Notes: generated by a model not told the origin, from the sequence alone. DNA of 64,000 nt from Halomonas salinarum (GCF_012062845.1 NZ_WWNB01000013.1:31771-95770), one strand, 5' to 3'; shown: positions 14,184 through 23,483, counted from the first letter of the stretch. Numbers and translations are program-made.

Positions 14184-14642
14184 ATGTCTAAAGACACGGC
14201 ACTGGACGCCTTCTGCGCCTTTTTCAATAAGCTAGACAAAACCTGTACAGGTAAGCTGTACAACGTATATACTGAGGATGTGGTCTTTCAGGATCCATTG
14301 CACCGCATCGAGGGTATTGAAGCGCTGGAAGGGTATTTTGCTGCCTTGTACACCCATGTCGAGGAATGCCAATTCACCTTTCACCACCGCCAGCGATTAG
14401 GTGATACCGCCTTCGTCACCTGGACCATGACCTTGCGTCATCCTCGCCTGGCCGGTGGGTCCTCCTATGCCGTGCAAGGGTGCTCACAGCTGATATTCGC
14501 GCCCAAAGCGGCAAATGATCAGGGAGGACAGGCGAAGGTCAGGTGCCACCGCGACTACTTTGATGCCGGAGAGCTGCTCTATGAGCGCCTGCCTGTGCTT
14601 GGCGGCGTTATCCGTCATCTCAAACGACGCGCCGGCACCTGA
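14184..14642 (+). CDS. NTF2/SnoaL-like protein of the photolyase cluster
   Basis: 152 aa, small cone-shaped alpha+beta fold of the nuclear transport factor 2-like superfamily. AFCAFFNKLDKTCTGKLYNVY forms the first helices. VVFQDPLHRIEGIEALEGYFAALY is the hallmark strand-helix region, and later strands include FVTWTMTLRHPRLA. ATG has AAGGAG at ideal spacing. Members are often small-molecule isomerases, dehydratases or ligand-binding proteins; there is no proof of catalysis here. The gene is positioned between phrB and the SDR gene. Two TGTACA boxes lie inside its 5' end, resembling the operator motif of the cluster. Confidence 0.8.
   Translation: MSKDTALDAFCAFFNKLDKTCTGKLYNVYTEDVVFQDPLHRIEGIEALEGYFAALYTHVEECQFTFHHRQRLGDTAFVTWTMTLRHPRLAGGSSYAVQGCSQLIFAPKAANDQGGQAKVRCHRDYFDAGELLYERLPVLGGVIRHLKRRAGT
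14244..14262. promoter_or_regulatory. Two TGTACA boxes inside the NTF2-like gene
   Basis: CTGTACAG (a perfect palindrome around 14244-14249) and TGTACA (14257-14262) are 13 bp apart and followed by GTATATACT. They resemble the candidate boxes at 9999 and 11597. Their location within coding sequence makes a regulatory role uncertain; an internal operator or roadblock for the downstream operon is possible. Confidence 0.25.
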
Positions 14643-14748
14643 AACCCCTTTGCCAATGCCAACGTAGCTTACAAGAAGGCCATCGCCACAAGGACTGCAT
14701 GGCAGCGTGCCCATCCAGGGCGACACGGCCGCCTGGCCAGGAGGAAGC

Positions 14749-15552
14749 ATGACCCCATTAGCTCATCCGCAGCGTATCTGGTTGACCGGTGCGACCTCGG
14801 GCATCGGTCGTGCACTCGCCGAGCGCCTGCTCGATGATGGCCATCGGGTAGCCCTCAGCGCCCGAAGCACCGAGAAGCTCGAGGCACTGACAGCGGGCCG
14901 TGACAACGCACTGGCGGTGCCGCTGGACATTACCGACCGCGACGCCGTGGCCTCGGCCGGTAAACAGATCATGGACGCTTTCGGTGGCCTCGAACTTGCC
15001 CTGCTCAACGCCGGCACCTGTGAGTACCTGGATGCCCGCGACTTCGACGTCGATCTTGTCGAGCGGGTCTTCGCCCCCAACTTCCACGGCGCCCTTTACG
15101 CCATCGAGGCAGCGCTTCCGCTGCTTCGCAAGGCGCGAGACGCTGACGGCAGCCGCCCGCTGCTGGCAGCCACGTCCAGTGCTTCTGCCTATCTTGCCTT
15201 GCCGCGCGCAGAAGCCTACGGCGCCTCCAAGGCCGCCCTCAGCTACTTCATGGAATCGCTGCGTCTGGACCTCGCCGCGGAAGATATCGGGGTCAGCGTG
15301 ATTCACCCCGGCTTCGTCAAGACACCGCTTACCGAGCGCAACGACTTCCCGATGCCGATGCGCGTCAGCGTCGATACCGCTGTCGAGGCGATTCTCAAGG
15401 GCCTCGAGAAGCGCTCGCTGGATATCCATTTCCCCAAGCGCTTCACCTATCTGGTCAAGCTGATGGGCATCCTGCCCCCGGGGCTGCGCTGGCGGCTCGG
15501 CAAGCGCATGACCCGCGATCGCGACAATCGCGCCTCAGGAGAGCCGTCATGA
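14749..15552 (+). CDS. Short-chain dehydrogenase/reductase (SDR)
   Basis: 267 aa classical-type SDR. The cofactor motif is TGATSGIGRALAERL, with NAG in ALLNAGTCEY. The catalytic Ser is in ATSSASAY and Tyr-x3-Lys in EAYGASKAAL. Basic residues near ALSARSTEKLEA suggest NADP(H). The ATG at 14749 follows AGGAGG. The stop overlaps the next start by 4 bp (ATGA), the first of four such couplings, so it heads the lipid-modification operon SDR, FAD oxidoreductase, DUF1365, CFA-type, DUF2878-like. The substrate could be a modified acyl group or carbonyl product of lipid oxidation; this is inferred from context only. Confidence 0.9.
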   Translation: MTPLAHPQRIWLTGATSGIGRALAERLLDDGHRVALSARSTEKLEALTAGRDNALAVPLDITDRDAVASAGKQIMDAFGGLELALLNAGTCEYLDARDFDVDLVERVFAPNFHGALYAIEAALPLLRKARDADGSRPLLAATSSASAYLALPRAEAYGASKAALSYFMESLRLDLAAEDIGVSVIHPGFVKTPLTERNDFPMPMRVSVDTAVEAILKGLEKRSLDIHFPKRFTYLVKLMGILPPGLRWRLGKRMTRDRDNRASGEPS

Positions 15553-16874
15553 GCCGACAACACATCGCCGTGATCGGCAGCGGCATTAGCGGCATGGCCG
15601 CGGGCTACTACCTATCGCAGCATCACGACATCACCCTCTTCGAGGCCGCCGACCGGCTTGGCGGACACACGGCCACCATCGATGTCGCGCTCGACGGTCG
15701 CGACTATGCCATCGACACCGGCTTTATCGTCTTCAATGACTGGACCTACCCGCATTTCCAGGCCCTGCTGGCAGAACTGGGCGTCCAGAGCCAGCCCACC
15801 GAGATGAGCTTCTCGGTGCACGAGCGCGCCTATGACTTCGAATATAACGGCCATACGCTGGGCTCGCTCTTCGCTCAGCGCCGCAACCTGATACGCCCAC
15901 GTTTCTATCGCATGCTGGCCGACATCCTGCGCTTCAATCGTACGGCCGTGCGCGATCTCGAGCGCGGCCGCCTGGACGCGGCACTGACCCTTGGCGACTA
16001 TCTGGACGCCGGCGGCTATGGCGAGGACTTCCGTCACCGTTACCTGCTGCCGATGGGGGCCGCCATCTGGTCAGCCAGCATTCGTGACCTGATGGACTTC
16101 CCGTTGACCTTCTTCGTGCGCTTCTTCAAGAACCACGGCCTGCTGTCGATCAGTCACCGTCCCCAATGGCGCACCCTGGTGGGTGGCTCCCGGGCCTATA
16201 TCCCGGCGCTGACCGCGCCCTATGCAGAAGGCATTCGTCTCCAGAGCCCGGTAGAAGGTATCCGCCGACACGCGGATGGCGTCGAGATATCGAGCCGCCA
16301 CGGTGTCGAACGGTTCGACCAGGTGGTGATGGCCTGCCACGCCGACCAGGCGCTTGCACTGCTCGAGGATGCCAGTGACAGCGAACAAGCGATTCTCGGT
16401 GCCATGCCCTATCAGGACAACGAAGTGGTCCTGCACACCGACACCCGCCTGCTGCCGAAACGCCCGCGCGCCTGGGCAAGCTGGAACTACCGCATTGATG
16501 GTCGCGGCGAGAGCGCGCGCGTCTCTGTCACCTATGACATGAACATCCTGCAGCGCCTTGCGGCACCGCATACGTTCTGCGTGACCCTCAACGACAGCGC
16601 CAGCATCGACCCGCGCCAGATACTGGGGCGCTTCAGCTACGCTCATCCCTGCTTCACGCTCGCCGGCCAGGCGGCGCAGGCGCGCCACGGCGAGATCTCC
16701 GGCGTCGCACGACGTACTCACTTCTGTGGCGCCTACTGGCGCAATGGCTTCCATGAAGACGGCGTCTGGAGTGCCCGGCGGGTGGCGATGGCGCTGGGCG
16801 ACACCCCCCGACCAGCGGACGAGAGCAGCGACACCTGCGCCGAGGCGGGCAGCGTCACGGAGACGCCTGCATGA
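15549..16874 (+). CDS. FAD-dependent oxidoreductase of the amine oxidase/desaturase type
   Basis: 441 aa. N-terminal dinucleotide fold IAVIGSGISGMAAGYYLSQ with ADRLGGHTAT, then the conserved YAIDTGFIVFND and a C-terminal FCGAYWRNGFHEDG-VWSARRVA flavin contact. It belongs to the superfamily of amine oxidases and phytoene desaturase-like proteins. In several proteobacteria it is found beside DUF1365 and a CFA-type methyltransferase. From memory, the Rhodobacter homolog group includes UfaD, a desaturase for methylated acyl chains in furan fatty acid synthesis; equivalence here is unproven. Start and stop overlap both neighbours by 4 bp, implying translational coupling. Confidence 0.88.
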   Translation: MSRQHIAVIGSGISGMAAGYYLSQHHDITLFEAADRLGGHTATIDVALDGRDYAIDTGFIVFNDWTYPHFQALLAELGVQSQPTEMSFSVHERAYDFEYNGHTLGSLFAQRRNLIRPRFYRMLADILRFNRTAVRDLERGRLDAALTLGDYLDAGGYGEDFRHRYLLPMGAAIWSASIRDLMDFPLTFFVRFFKNHGLLSISHRPQWRTLVGGSRAYIPALTAPYAEGIRLQSPVEGIRRHADGVEISSRHGVERFDQVVMACHADQALALLEDASDSEQAILGAMPYQDNEVVLHTDTRLLPKRPRAWASWNYRIDGRGESARVSVTYDMNILQRLAAPHTFCVTLNDSASIDPRQILGRFSYAHPCFTLAGQAAQARHGEISGVARRTHFCGAYWRNGFHEDGVWSARRVAMALGDTPRPADESSDTCAEAGSVTETPA

Positions 16875-17635
16875 GCACCACGCCCCGTTCCCGGATCTAT
16901 CATGGCACCCTGCGTCATCAGCGCTACCGGCCCAGGACGCATGCCTTTCGCTATGGCCTGTGGATGGCCTGGCTGGATCTCGACGAGCTGCCGGGGCTGT
17001 TTCGCGGCGTGCCGGGCTTCGGCGAGGGGCGGCTGGCGCTTGCCCGCTTCCGCCGCGCCGACTACCTGGCACCCCACGAGCGTCCGCTCAAGGAGGTCGT
17101 CAAGGACGAGCTCGCGCGCCAGCTCGGCGACGCCCCTGACGGGCGCGTCTGCATGCTGACGCAGCTGCGTACCCTGGGGGTCGCCTTCAATCCGATCACC
17201 CTCTATTACGCCTATGACGCCGACGACCGGCTGGTCGCGCTGCTGGCCGAGGTAAGCAATACCCCCTGGGGAGAGCGAGTGCGTTACGCCTGCCGCGTCG
17301 ACCCTGAGCGCCACAGCCACCAGGCCCGTTTCGACAAGGCGATGCACGTCTCGCCCTTCAATCCCATGGACATGATCTATCGCTGGCGTTTCTCGACGCC
17401 CGGCGAGCACCTGATGATGCACATGGAAACCTGGAAGGACGATGCCCTGCACTTCGATGCCACCCTGACCATGCAGGCGCGACCCGCGACCCGCGGTGCG
17501 CTGGTGGCCACTCTGGCCAGGCAGCCCTTGATGAGCTTGAAGACCCTGGCCGGCATCCACCTGGAGGCCCTGCGACTCTGGGCCAAGCGGGTGCCGATCC
17601 ATGACCACCCCGATCGCGAGGAGACACCGCCGTGA
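16871..17635 (+). CDS. DUF1365 family protein
   Basis: 254 aa, matching the family length. Characteristic opening IYHGTLRHQRYRPRTHAFRY, central TQLRTLGVAFNPITLYYAYD, then NTPWGERVRYAC and the basic KAMHVSPFNPMDMIYRW motif. The function of DUF1365 is not well established. In Rhodobacter, a protein I recall as UfaO in this neighbourhood is implicated in oxygen insertion that forms the furan ring of fatty acids. Conserved His and Asp/Asn residues would allow metal or flavin chemistry, but no cofactor motif is evident. Overlaps of 4 bp on both sides tie it to the flavin oxidoreductase and methyltransferase. Confidence 0.88.
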   Translation: MSTTPRSRIYHGTLRHQRYRPRTHAFRYGLWMAWLDLDELPGLFRGVPGFGEGRLALARFRRADYLAPHERPLKEVVKDELARQLGDAPDGRVCMLTQLRTLGVAFNPITLYYAYDADDRLVALLAEVSNTPWGERVRYACRVDPERHSHQARFDKAMHVSPFNPMDMIYRWRFSTPGEHLMMHMETWKDDALHFDATLTMQARPATRGALVATLARQPLMSLKTLAGIHLEALRLWAKRVPIHDHPDREETPP

Positions 17636-18900
17636 GTGCGACCCGCTCTGCCACCTCAGCGCCACAGCCGGAAGCGAGCGATCGCCTTACCCGACTGCTC
17701 AAACCCCGCCTGCTTGCCCAGCTAAGTGCACTGGAGGGCGGCCAGATCATCCTGATAGAGGGTGACAGGAGTCATACGCTCGGCCGCGGCGGCCCCCTTT
17801 CCGTGACGGTCGTGGTCAAGCGTCCTCAGGCCTGGCGCCGTTTGGCGCTGGGTGGCACGGTGGGTGCCGCCGAAGCCTACATGGACGGCGACTGGGAGAC
17901 CGACGACCTAGTCGGCTTGACCCGGCTATTCGCCGCCAACCTGGAGCGGGTCAACGGCGAAGTTGAAAACGGCAGCGCTCGCCTCGGTCGCTGGCTCTTG
18001 ACCGCCGCCTACTCTCTGCAGCGCAACACGCAGCGCGGCTCCAGGCGCAATATCTCGGCCCACTACGATTTGGGTAACGAGCTGTTCGCTACCTTCCTCG
18101 ACACCGAGCATTGGATGTACTCAAGCGCGGTCTTCCCGCATCCGGAGGCAAGCCTCGAGGAGGCCTCGACGCACAAGCTCGACGTGATGCTCGACAAGCT
18201 CGACGTGGGCCCCGACAACCATCTACTGGAAATCGGCACCGGCTGGGGCGGGCTTGCCATTCATGCCGCCAAGACCCGCGGCTGCCGGGTTACCACCACC
18301 ACCATTTCCGACGAGCAGTACGCCCATACCGCCAAGCGTATCGCGGAGGAGGGGCTTGGTGAGCGCATCACCCTGCTCAAGCAGGATTATCGCGATCTCG
18401 AGGGTCGCTATGATCGGCTGATCTCGGTGGAAATGATCGAGGCGGTGGGGCATCAGTACCTCAATACCTACCTGGCGACGCTGGATCGGCTGCTGACCGA
18501 CGATGGCCTGGTTATGCTGCAGGCGATCACCATCCGCGACCAGCGCTTCGAGGCCGCCAAGCGCGAAATGGATTTCATCAAGCGCTACATCTTCCCTGGC
18601 GGCTTCCTGCCGTCCCATCGCGCCATCCTCGATGGCATCACCCGCCACACCAGCCTCAATGTGCTCGGGCTCGATGAAATCGGGCCGCACTATGCCCGCA
18701 CCTTGCGCGAATGGCGTCATCGCTTCGAGGCGAGCCTCGAGCGGGTTCGCAAGCTCGGCTATGACGAGCGGTTCATCCGCATGTGGCGCTACTATCTGTG
18801 CTACTGCGAAGGTGGCTTCCTCGAGCGCAGCATCGGCACCTGTCATTTGCTGATGGCAAAACCCGGCGCGCGCCGGGGCGCCTTGACGGGGGCGCCATGA
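17632..18900 (+). CDS. Cyclopropane-fatty-acyl-phospholipid synthase family methyltransferase
   Basis: 422 aa SAM-dependent enzyme acting on unsaturated acyl chains of membrane phospholipids. An N-terminal SCP2-like lipid-binding part (about 30-120) is followed by NISAHYDLGNELF, the family mark, and MYSSAVF. The SAM motif is LLEIGTGWGGLAIHAA, then TISDEQYAHTAKRI, with ISVEMIEAVGHQY and FIKRYIFPGGFLPS later. Start is GTG at 17632, overlapping the previous stop by 4 bp. The clustering with DUF1365 and a flavin oxidoreductase suggests a methylating (branched or furan) rather than plain cyclopropane role, but the sequence alone does not decide this. Confidence 0.92.
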   Translation: MSATRSATSAPQPEASDRLTRLLKPRLLAQLSALEGGQIILIEGDRSHTLGRGGPLSVTVVVKRPQAWRRLALGGTVGAAEAYMDGDWETDDLVGLTRLFAANLERVNGEVENGSARLGRWLLTAAYSLQRNTQRGSRRNISAHYDLGNELFATFLDTEHWMYSSAVFPHPEASLEEASTHKLDVMLDKLDVGPDNHLLEIGTGWGGLAIHAAKTRGCRVTTTTISDEQYAHTAKRIAEEGLGERITLLKQDYRDLEGRYDRLISVEMIEAVGHQYLNTYLATLDRLLTDDGLVMLQAITIRDQRFEAAKREMDFIKRYIFPGGFLPSHRAILDGITRHTSLNVLGLDEIGPHYARTLREWRHRFEASLERVRKLGYDERFIRMWRYYLCYCEGGFLERSIGTCHLLMAKPGARRGALTGAP

Positions 18901-19454
18901 GCCGGTTTTGCCTCAGCGGGTGGAAGGCCGCCGTGGTCAATATCGCGGCCTTCCAGATTGGCTGGTTTGCCTGTGCCCTGGGGGGCAGTGCGGTAGGCGG
19001 CGTGGTTGTGGCCGCGATCCTGGGGGCGCACCTTTACTGGCTGGGACGGCCCGGCGAATGGCGGCTGCTGGCAGGCTTCGCCGGCCTGGGGCTCATGATC
19101 GATGGCAGCTTTTCGCTACTCGGGGGCTTTAGTTTCGATGCCGCCTCGGGAGGAGAGCTTGCCCTGGCAGGCGCAGGCGCGGGTCCTTCGATGCCCCTGC
19201 CGTTGCCGGCCTGGCTGTGGCTCTTGTGGTTACTGTTCGCCACCCTGCCGCAGCACTCGCTGACCTGGCTATGGCCTCGGCCCTGGCTGGCAGCACTGGG
19301 GGGAGCGACGAGCGGCCCACTGTCTTACCTGGCCGGTGCTCGACTCTCGGGGGTCGAGTTGGCGCCCTGGTTGCTGCCAGCGGAAGCCGTGGTGTGGGCC
19401 TTGCTATGCCTCGGTCTCAGCTGGCACTACAGGAAGAGGCCAGCAGCCGAGTAA
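18897..19454 (+). CDS. DUF2878-like multi-pass membrane protein
   Basis: 185 aa with about five hydrophobic segments: VVNIAAFQIGWFACALGG, VGGVVVAAILGAHLYWLG, LAGFAGLGLMIDGSFSLLG, LPAWLWLLWLLFATLPQHS and WLLPAEAVVWALLCLGLSW. The LGLMIDG and LWLLFATLPQHSL motifs match what I remember of DUF2878, which commonly ends DUF1365/CFA clusters. The start overlaps the methyltransferase stop by 4 bp. It is probably an inner-membrane partner of the lipid-modifying enzymes, perhaps handling substrate or flipping lipids; no direct evidence. The 74 bp after it hold only an imperfect 16-bp repeat and no clear terminator. Confidence 0.8.
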   Translation: MSRFCLSGWKAAVVNIAAFQIGWFACALGGSAVGGVVVAAILGAHLYWLGRPGEWRLLAGFAGLGLMIDGSFSLLGGFSFDAASGGELALAGAGAGPSMPLPLPAWLWLLWLLFATLPQHSLTWLWPRPWLAALGGATSGPLSYLAGARLSGVELAPWLLPAEAVVWALLCLGLSWHYRKRPAAE

Positions 19455-19528
19455 GCTAATAAGCAGATAGTTTCGTTAGCTGTAGAGCGCCATTAGTGGA
19501 GCGCTCCGTTAGTGAATAGCGCTTTGAA

Positions 19529-21388
19529 CTAGACCGGCAGGCTCGCCATTCCCGCTGCAGATGATGTCGCGTTCCGGCCACTCAGGCGCGCCTCGATCTC
19601 ACTGGCGGGTACCGGCCGCGAGAAGAGGAAGCCCTGGACCTCAGGGCAGCCTTGATCGCGCAGGAAATCCCGCTGCGCCGGTGTTTCGATGCCCTCGGCC
19701 ACCACTCGCAGCGACAACCCCTCGGCCATGGCCAACACCGCGCAGACGATCGCCGCATCCGCCTTGTCGTCCGGCAGGGCCCGTACGAAAGCCCGGTCCA
19801 GCTTGAGTTTGTCGATTGGCAGGCGCTTCAGGTAGCTGAGTGAGGAATAGCCGGTACCGAAATCATCAATGGCAATCTGATGCCCTTTTTCGCGCAGCGA
19901 CGTCATCCGCGGGTAGACGTCGCCCGCACGCTCGTCGAGCAGCACCGACTCGGTGAGCTCCAGCCCAAGCAGGCTGGTCGGCACCTGATAGCGGGCAAGG
20001 CAAGCGGCCAATCGAGACTCCAGATCGCCCTGAATCAGTTGCAGAGCGGAGATATTGACCCATATCGGCACCACCGGCAGCCCGGCCTGCTGCCAGTGCG
20101 ACAGCTGGGTGATGGCCTGCTCAATCACCCAGCCTCCCAGCGGCGTCATCATGCCGTGGCGCTCGGCCAGCGGAATGAAGTCGCCCGGCGAGACCATGCC
20201 CAGCCGTGGATGACGCCAGCGCAGCAGTGCCTCCATGCCCACTAACGAGCCGTCCTTGAGGCTGTGCTGCGTCTGATAATGCAGCTCAAGCTGGTCGCCA
20301 TGGGCAAGCGCCGCGCGCAAATCGTTGACCAGTTCGAGCTGCCGGTCTCCCGGCTGGTCGAGCGCGGGCTGGAATCGCTGATGGTTGTTGCGGCCATGAC
20401 GCTTGGCACTATAGAGCGCACTTTCCAGACGCTGAAAGAGCGAACTGGAGTCACGTCCGTCATCCGGCGCGCGACAGCTACCGACGGTCAAGCCCAGACG
20501 CAGCGACTGCCCTTCCTGCTCGAAGGGGGCCGTGAGGTGATCGGATAGCTCGGCCACCCAGGCATCGTGATCATCGAAGGTGGTGGTGCGAATGACCATG
20601 AACTCGTCGCCGCCCAGGCGCCCCACCACTCCTCCGGCCACATAACGCGCCAGACGCTGCCCGAAACGTGCCAGTAGCCGATCGCCGGCCTCGACCCCCA
20701 TGGCATCGTTGATGGACTTGAAGCCGTCGATATCAATCAGCGCCATGTCCAACCCTTCACCCGCACGCAGGTGGCGCAACCGCGAGCCCAGCAGTTCATG
20801 CAGACGACGGCGATTGGGCAGGCCGGTCAGCGGATCTTCGAAGCCGATGCGCTGCATGTCCTGCTCACGGGCCTTATGCCGGGAAATATCGGTAAAAAGG
20901 CCGACGTAATGCGTCACCTTGCCGCCATTTTCCTGATAGGCCTGCATGCGCAGCCATTCCGGATACTGATCCCCCTGCTTGCGCTGATTCCATATCTCGC
21001 CCTCCCACTTGCCCAAAGAGTTCAGGGACTGCCAGTAGCGCTCGTAGAAGGCCTTGTCGTGACGCCCGGCCGAGAGCATTGAGGGGTCCTGACCCCGAAC
21101 TTCCTTGAGGGAATAACCGGTGATCTGGGTGAACGCAGGGTTGACGGTGAGGATGCGGTGTCGGGCGTCGCAGATCATGATGCCGTCCTCAGAGGCCAGC
21201 ATCACCTGTTCGCCAAGCGCGCGGCGGGCATGTTCCTGGCGCGACGCGCGCCAGGCGTCCCAGATGCCCAGACCCAGCAGCAACATGGCCGTAAGGCGCG
21301 AACCGACACCGCCGGCCCAGGGCAGGGCAGCGAGGCCGAGCAGGCCCAGCCATATCAGCGGGCGATTAAGCGTAAAGAGCGGCCACAT
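19529..21388 (-). CDS. PAS-GGDEF-EAL cyclic-di-GMP signalling protein
   Basis: 619 aa. Two N-terminal membrane helices (about 8-45) anchor a PAS domain (about 60-170; [30 protein letters not shown]). A diguanylate cyclase domain follows with intact GGDEF in [10 protein letters not shown] (about 265). The phosphodiesterase domain starts with [10 protein letters not shown] and keeps its catalytic set: [29 protein letters not shown] and AEGIET. Both enzymatic halves therefore look competent, so the net activity depends on the PAS signal. The SD is weak. The gene converges on the lipid/photolyase operon and diverges from fabA; any link to light is speculative. Confidence 0.93.
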   Translation of the reverse strand: MWPLFTLNRPLIWLGLLGLAALPWAGGVGSRLTAMLLLGLGIWDAWRASRQEHARRALGEQVMLASEDGIMICDARHRILTVNPAFTQITGYSLKEVRGQDPSMLSAGRHDKAFYERYWQSLNSLGKWEGEIWNQRKQGDQYPEWLRMQAYQENGGKVTHYVGLFTDISRHKAREQDMQRIGFEDPLTGLPNRRRLHELLGSRLRHLRAGEGLDMALIDIDGFKSINDAMGVEAGDRLLARFGQRLARYVAGGVVGRLGGDEFMVIRTTTFDDHDAWVAELSDHLTAPFEQEGQSLRLGLTVGSCRAPDDGRDSSSLFQRLESALYSAKRHGRNNHQRFQPALDQPGDRQLELVNDLRAALAHGDQLELHYQTQHSLKDGSLVGMEALLRWRHPRLGMVSPGDFIPLAERHGMMTPLGGWVIEQAITQLSHWQQAGLPVVPIWVNISALQLIQGDLESRLAACLARYQVPTSLLGLELTESVLLDERAGDVYPRMTSLREKGHQIAIDDFGTGYSSLSYLKRLPIDKLKLDRAFVRALPDDKADAAIVCAVLAMAEGLSLRVVAEGIETPAQRDFLRDQGCPEVQGFLFSRPVPASEIEARLSGRNATSSAAGMASLPV

Positions 21389-21554
21389 AAGGGATCATCA
21401 GTTGCGCTGTCCATGGACTAGGGCACAAAAGAAGTTTGCGCCTTTCATCTTTCTATCGGCGAACGCTACCATGGGTTTAGTGCTGAATGTTAAAAATGCT
21501 GACAAACCAACGAGCGCTCTGCTACTTGCCAGGCCGTTGCCAAGGGTCGCGACG

Positions 21555-21591
21555 TGCAATCATCTGGCGCTGCCAGTAGAATGGCTGGCAG
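21555..21591 (+). promoter_or_regulatory. Candidate fabAB promoter with overlapping inverted repeat
   Basis: Weak -35 GTGCAA (21555-21560 region) and TAGAAT (21577-21582) lie 17 bp apart. The -10 is embedded in an inverted repeat CTGCCAG-N8-CTGGCAG (21570-21591). A repressor binding there would occlude the -10. The expected 5' leader before the GTG at 21640 is about 50 nt. It does not look like the FabR site remembered from E. coli. Confidence 0.4.
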
Positions 21592-21639
21592 TCTAGCTGG
21601 CCCTTGGCCCACCCTACCGTCGACTCTCGGACTGATTCT

Positions 21640-22155
21640 GTGATCAAGCAACACTCCTTTAGCCATGATGAGCTGCTGGCATGCAGCCAAGGTGAACTGT
21701 TCGGCCCGGGCAATGCCCAGCTGCCGGCACCCAACATGCTGATGCTCGACCGGATCTCCCACATCCATGAGGAAGGGGGTGAATACGGTAAAGGCGAACT
21801 GATCGCCGAGCTCGATATCCACCCGGACCTATGGTTCTTCGACTGCCACTTCCCCGGCGACCCGGTCATGCCCGGCTGTCTGGGGCTTGATGCCATGTGG
21901 CAGTTGGTCGGTTTCTACCTGGGATGGCTCGGCCATCCGGGGCGCGGCCGTGCCTTGGGCTGTGGCGAGGTCAAGTTCTCGGGCCAGATTCTTCCCGACG
22001 CCAAGAAGGTCACGTACCACATCAACGTCAAGCGCATCATCACTCGGCGTCTGATTCTTGGCATCGCCGATGGCACAGTGACCGTCGACGGACGCGATAT
22101 CTACCAGGCCAATGACCTTCGGGTCGGCCTATTCACCTCCACCGCGAATTTCTGA
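21640..22155 (+). CDS. fabA: 3-hydroxydecanoyl-ACP dehydratase/isomerase FabA
   Basis: 171 aa, essentially the length of E. coli FabA when started at GTG 21640; the longer TTG start at 21604 would add 12 residues absent in the family. FabA dehydrates 3-hydroxydecanoyl-ACP and isomerises trans-2 to cis-3-decenoyl-ACP, the branch point to unsaturated fatty acids. Signature: [29 protein letters not shown] (active-site His), [14 protein letters not shown] (active-site Asp) and [12 protein letters not shown]. It is followed by fabB after 13 bp, the classic fabA-fabB operon. It supplies the unsaturated chains that the CFA-type enzyme upstream would modify. Confidence 0.97.
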   Translation: MIKQHSFSHDELLACSQGELFGPGNAQLPAPNMLMLDRISHIHEEGGEYGKGELIAELDIHPDLWFFDCHFPGDPVMPGCLGLDAMWQLVGFYLGWLGHPGRGRALGCGEVKFSGQILPDAKKVTYHINVKRIITRRLILGIADGTVTVDGRDIYQANDLRVGLFTSTANF

Positions 22156-22168
22156 TCAGGAGGCTCCC

Positions 22169-23386
22169 ATGCGACGAGTGGTAGTCACCGGCCTGGGCAT
22201 CGTGTCTTGCCTCGGCAACGACCGTCACCAGGTCCTCGATGCGCTCAAGTCAGGGCGCTCAGGCATCCGTTTCAAGGACGACTACGCTGAACGCGGCTTC
22301 CGTAGCCAAGTGGCAGGCGTTGTGGACATCGACCTCGACGAATTGGTCGATCGTAAACTTCGCCGCTTCATGGGGGATGCCGCCGCTTACGCCTACGTGA
22401 GCATGGCCCAGGCCATCGAAGACTCTGGCCTCAGCCCGGAACAGGTGTCGAACGAGCGTACCGGCCTGATCGCCGGCTCCGGCGGCGCATCCAGTGCCAA
22501 CCAGGTCGAAGCCGCCGATGTCATGCGCGAAAAGGGCCTGCGCCGCGTAGGTCCTTACCGGGTCACCCGCACCATGGGCAGCACCGTCTCGGCGTGCCTG
22601 GCGACCCCGTTCAAGATCAAGGGCGTCAACTACTCGATCTCCTCGGCCTGCGCCACCTCGGCGCACTGCATCGGCAGTGCCGTCGAGCAGATCCAGCTCG
22701 GCAAGCAGGACGTGGTATTTGCCGGTGGCGGCGAAGAGGAACACTGGACCCTGTCCTGCCTCTTCGATGCCATGGGCGCCCTCTCGACCCACTACAACGA
22801 GACGCCGGAACAAGCCTCACGCCCCTATGACAAGGCCCGCGATGGCTTTGTCATCGCCGGCGGTGGCGGGATGCTGGTGCTCGAGGATCTCGAGCACGCC
22901 AAGGCCCGTGGCGCCAAGATCTATGCCGAAGTGGTCGGCTATGGTGCCACCTCGGACGGCTATGACATGGTCGCTCCATCAGGCGATGGCGCGTCACGCT
23001 GCATGCGTCAGGCCATGGCGACCGTCGATGGCGACATCGACTACGTCAACACCCACGGCACCTCGACGCCGGTGGGTGATGTCGCTGAATTGAAGGCGAT
23101 ACGCGAGATGTTCGGTGACCAGACGCCGGCGATGAGCTCGACCAAGTCGCTGACCGGTCACTCGCTGGGGGCAACCGGCGTTCAAGAGGCGATTTACTCG
23201 CTGATGATGATGGAGCATCGCTTCATCGCCGCCTCGGCCAACATCGAGGAGATGGATGATGAAGCCGCAGGCTTCGACATCGTTACCAAACGACGTGACG
23301 ACGTCGAGATTAGGCGTGTGCTGTCTAACAGCTTCGGCTTCGGCGGCACCAATGCCTGCCTGGTGCTGGAAAAGTTCAGCAGTTAA
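22169..23386 (+). CDS. fabB: 3-oxoacyl-ACP synthase I FabB
   Basis: 405 aa; E. coli FabB is 406. Condensing enzyme that elongates the cis-3-decenoyl-ACP made by FabA. The start [16 protein letters not shown] follows AGGAGG. The catalytic triad is present: Cys in [12 protein letters not shown], His in [11 protein letters not shown] and His in [12 protein letters not shown], with the closing [14 protein letters not shown]. It lies 13 bp after fabA and ends before a strong terminator, so the pair form a two-gene operon. Confidence 0.97.
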   Translation: MRRVVVTGLGIVSCLGNDRHQVLDALKSGRSGIRFKDDYAERGFRSQVAGVVDIDLDELVDRKLRRFMGDAAAYAYVSMAQAIEDSGLSPEQVSNERTGLIAGSGGASSANQVEAADVMREKGLRRVGPYRVTRTMGSTVSACLATPFKIKGVNYSISSACATSAHCIGSAVEQIQLGKQDVVFAGGGEEEHWTLSCLFDAMGALSTHYNETPEQASRPYDKARDGFVIAGGGGMLVLEDLEHAKARGAKIYAEVVGYGATSDGYDMVAPSGDGASRCMRQAMATVDGDIDYVNTHGTSTPVGDVAELKAIREMFGDQTPAMSSTKSLTGHSLGATGVQEAIYSLMMMEHRFIAASANIEEMDDEAAGFDIVTKRRDDVEIRRVLSNSFGFGGTNACLVLEKFSS

Positions 23387-23427
23387 CGCTTGGTGGCTAA
23401 GGCTGCCTTGTATTTCTTCCTGCCGAC

Positions 23428-23459
23428 GCAAAGAAGGCGCCCCTTGGGGCGCCTTCTTT
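23428..23459. terminator. Bidirectional terminator between fabB and plsC-like gene
   Basis: 15-bp perfect stem CAAAGAAGGCGCCCC with its complement, 2-nt centre, and A/T-rich ends on both sides. It separates the convergent fabB (plus) and acyltransferase (minus) genes. Confidence 0.88.
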
Positions 23460-23483
23460 GTTGATGGGCTTTCGTATACGGCG

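Noticed and set aside
21604..21639. Longer FabA starting at TTG 21604
   Set aside because: It would add 12 residues not found in FabA, whereas the GTG at 21640 gives 171 aa, nearly exactly the E. coli length.
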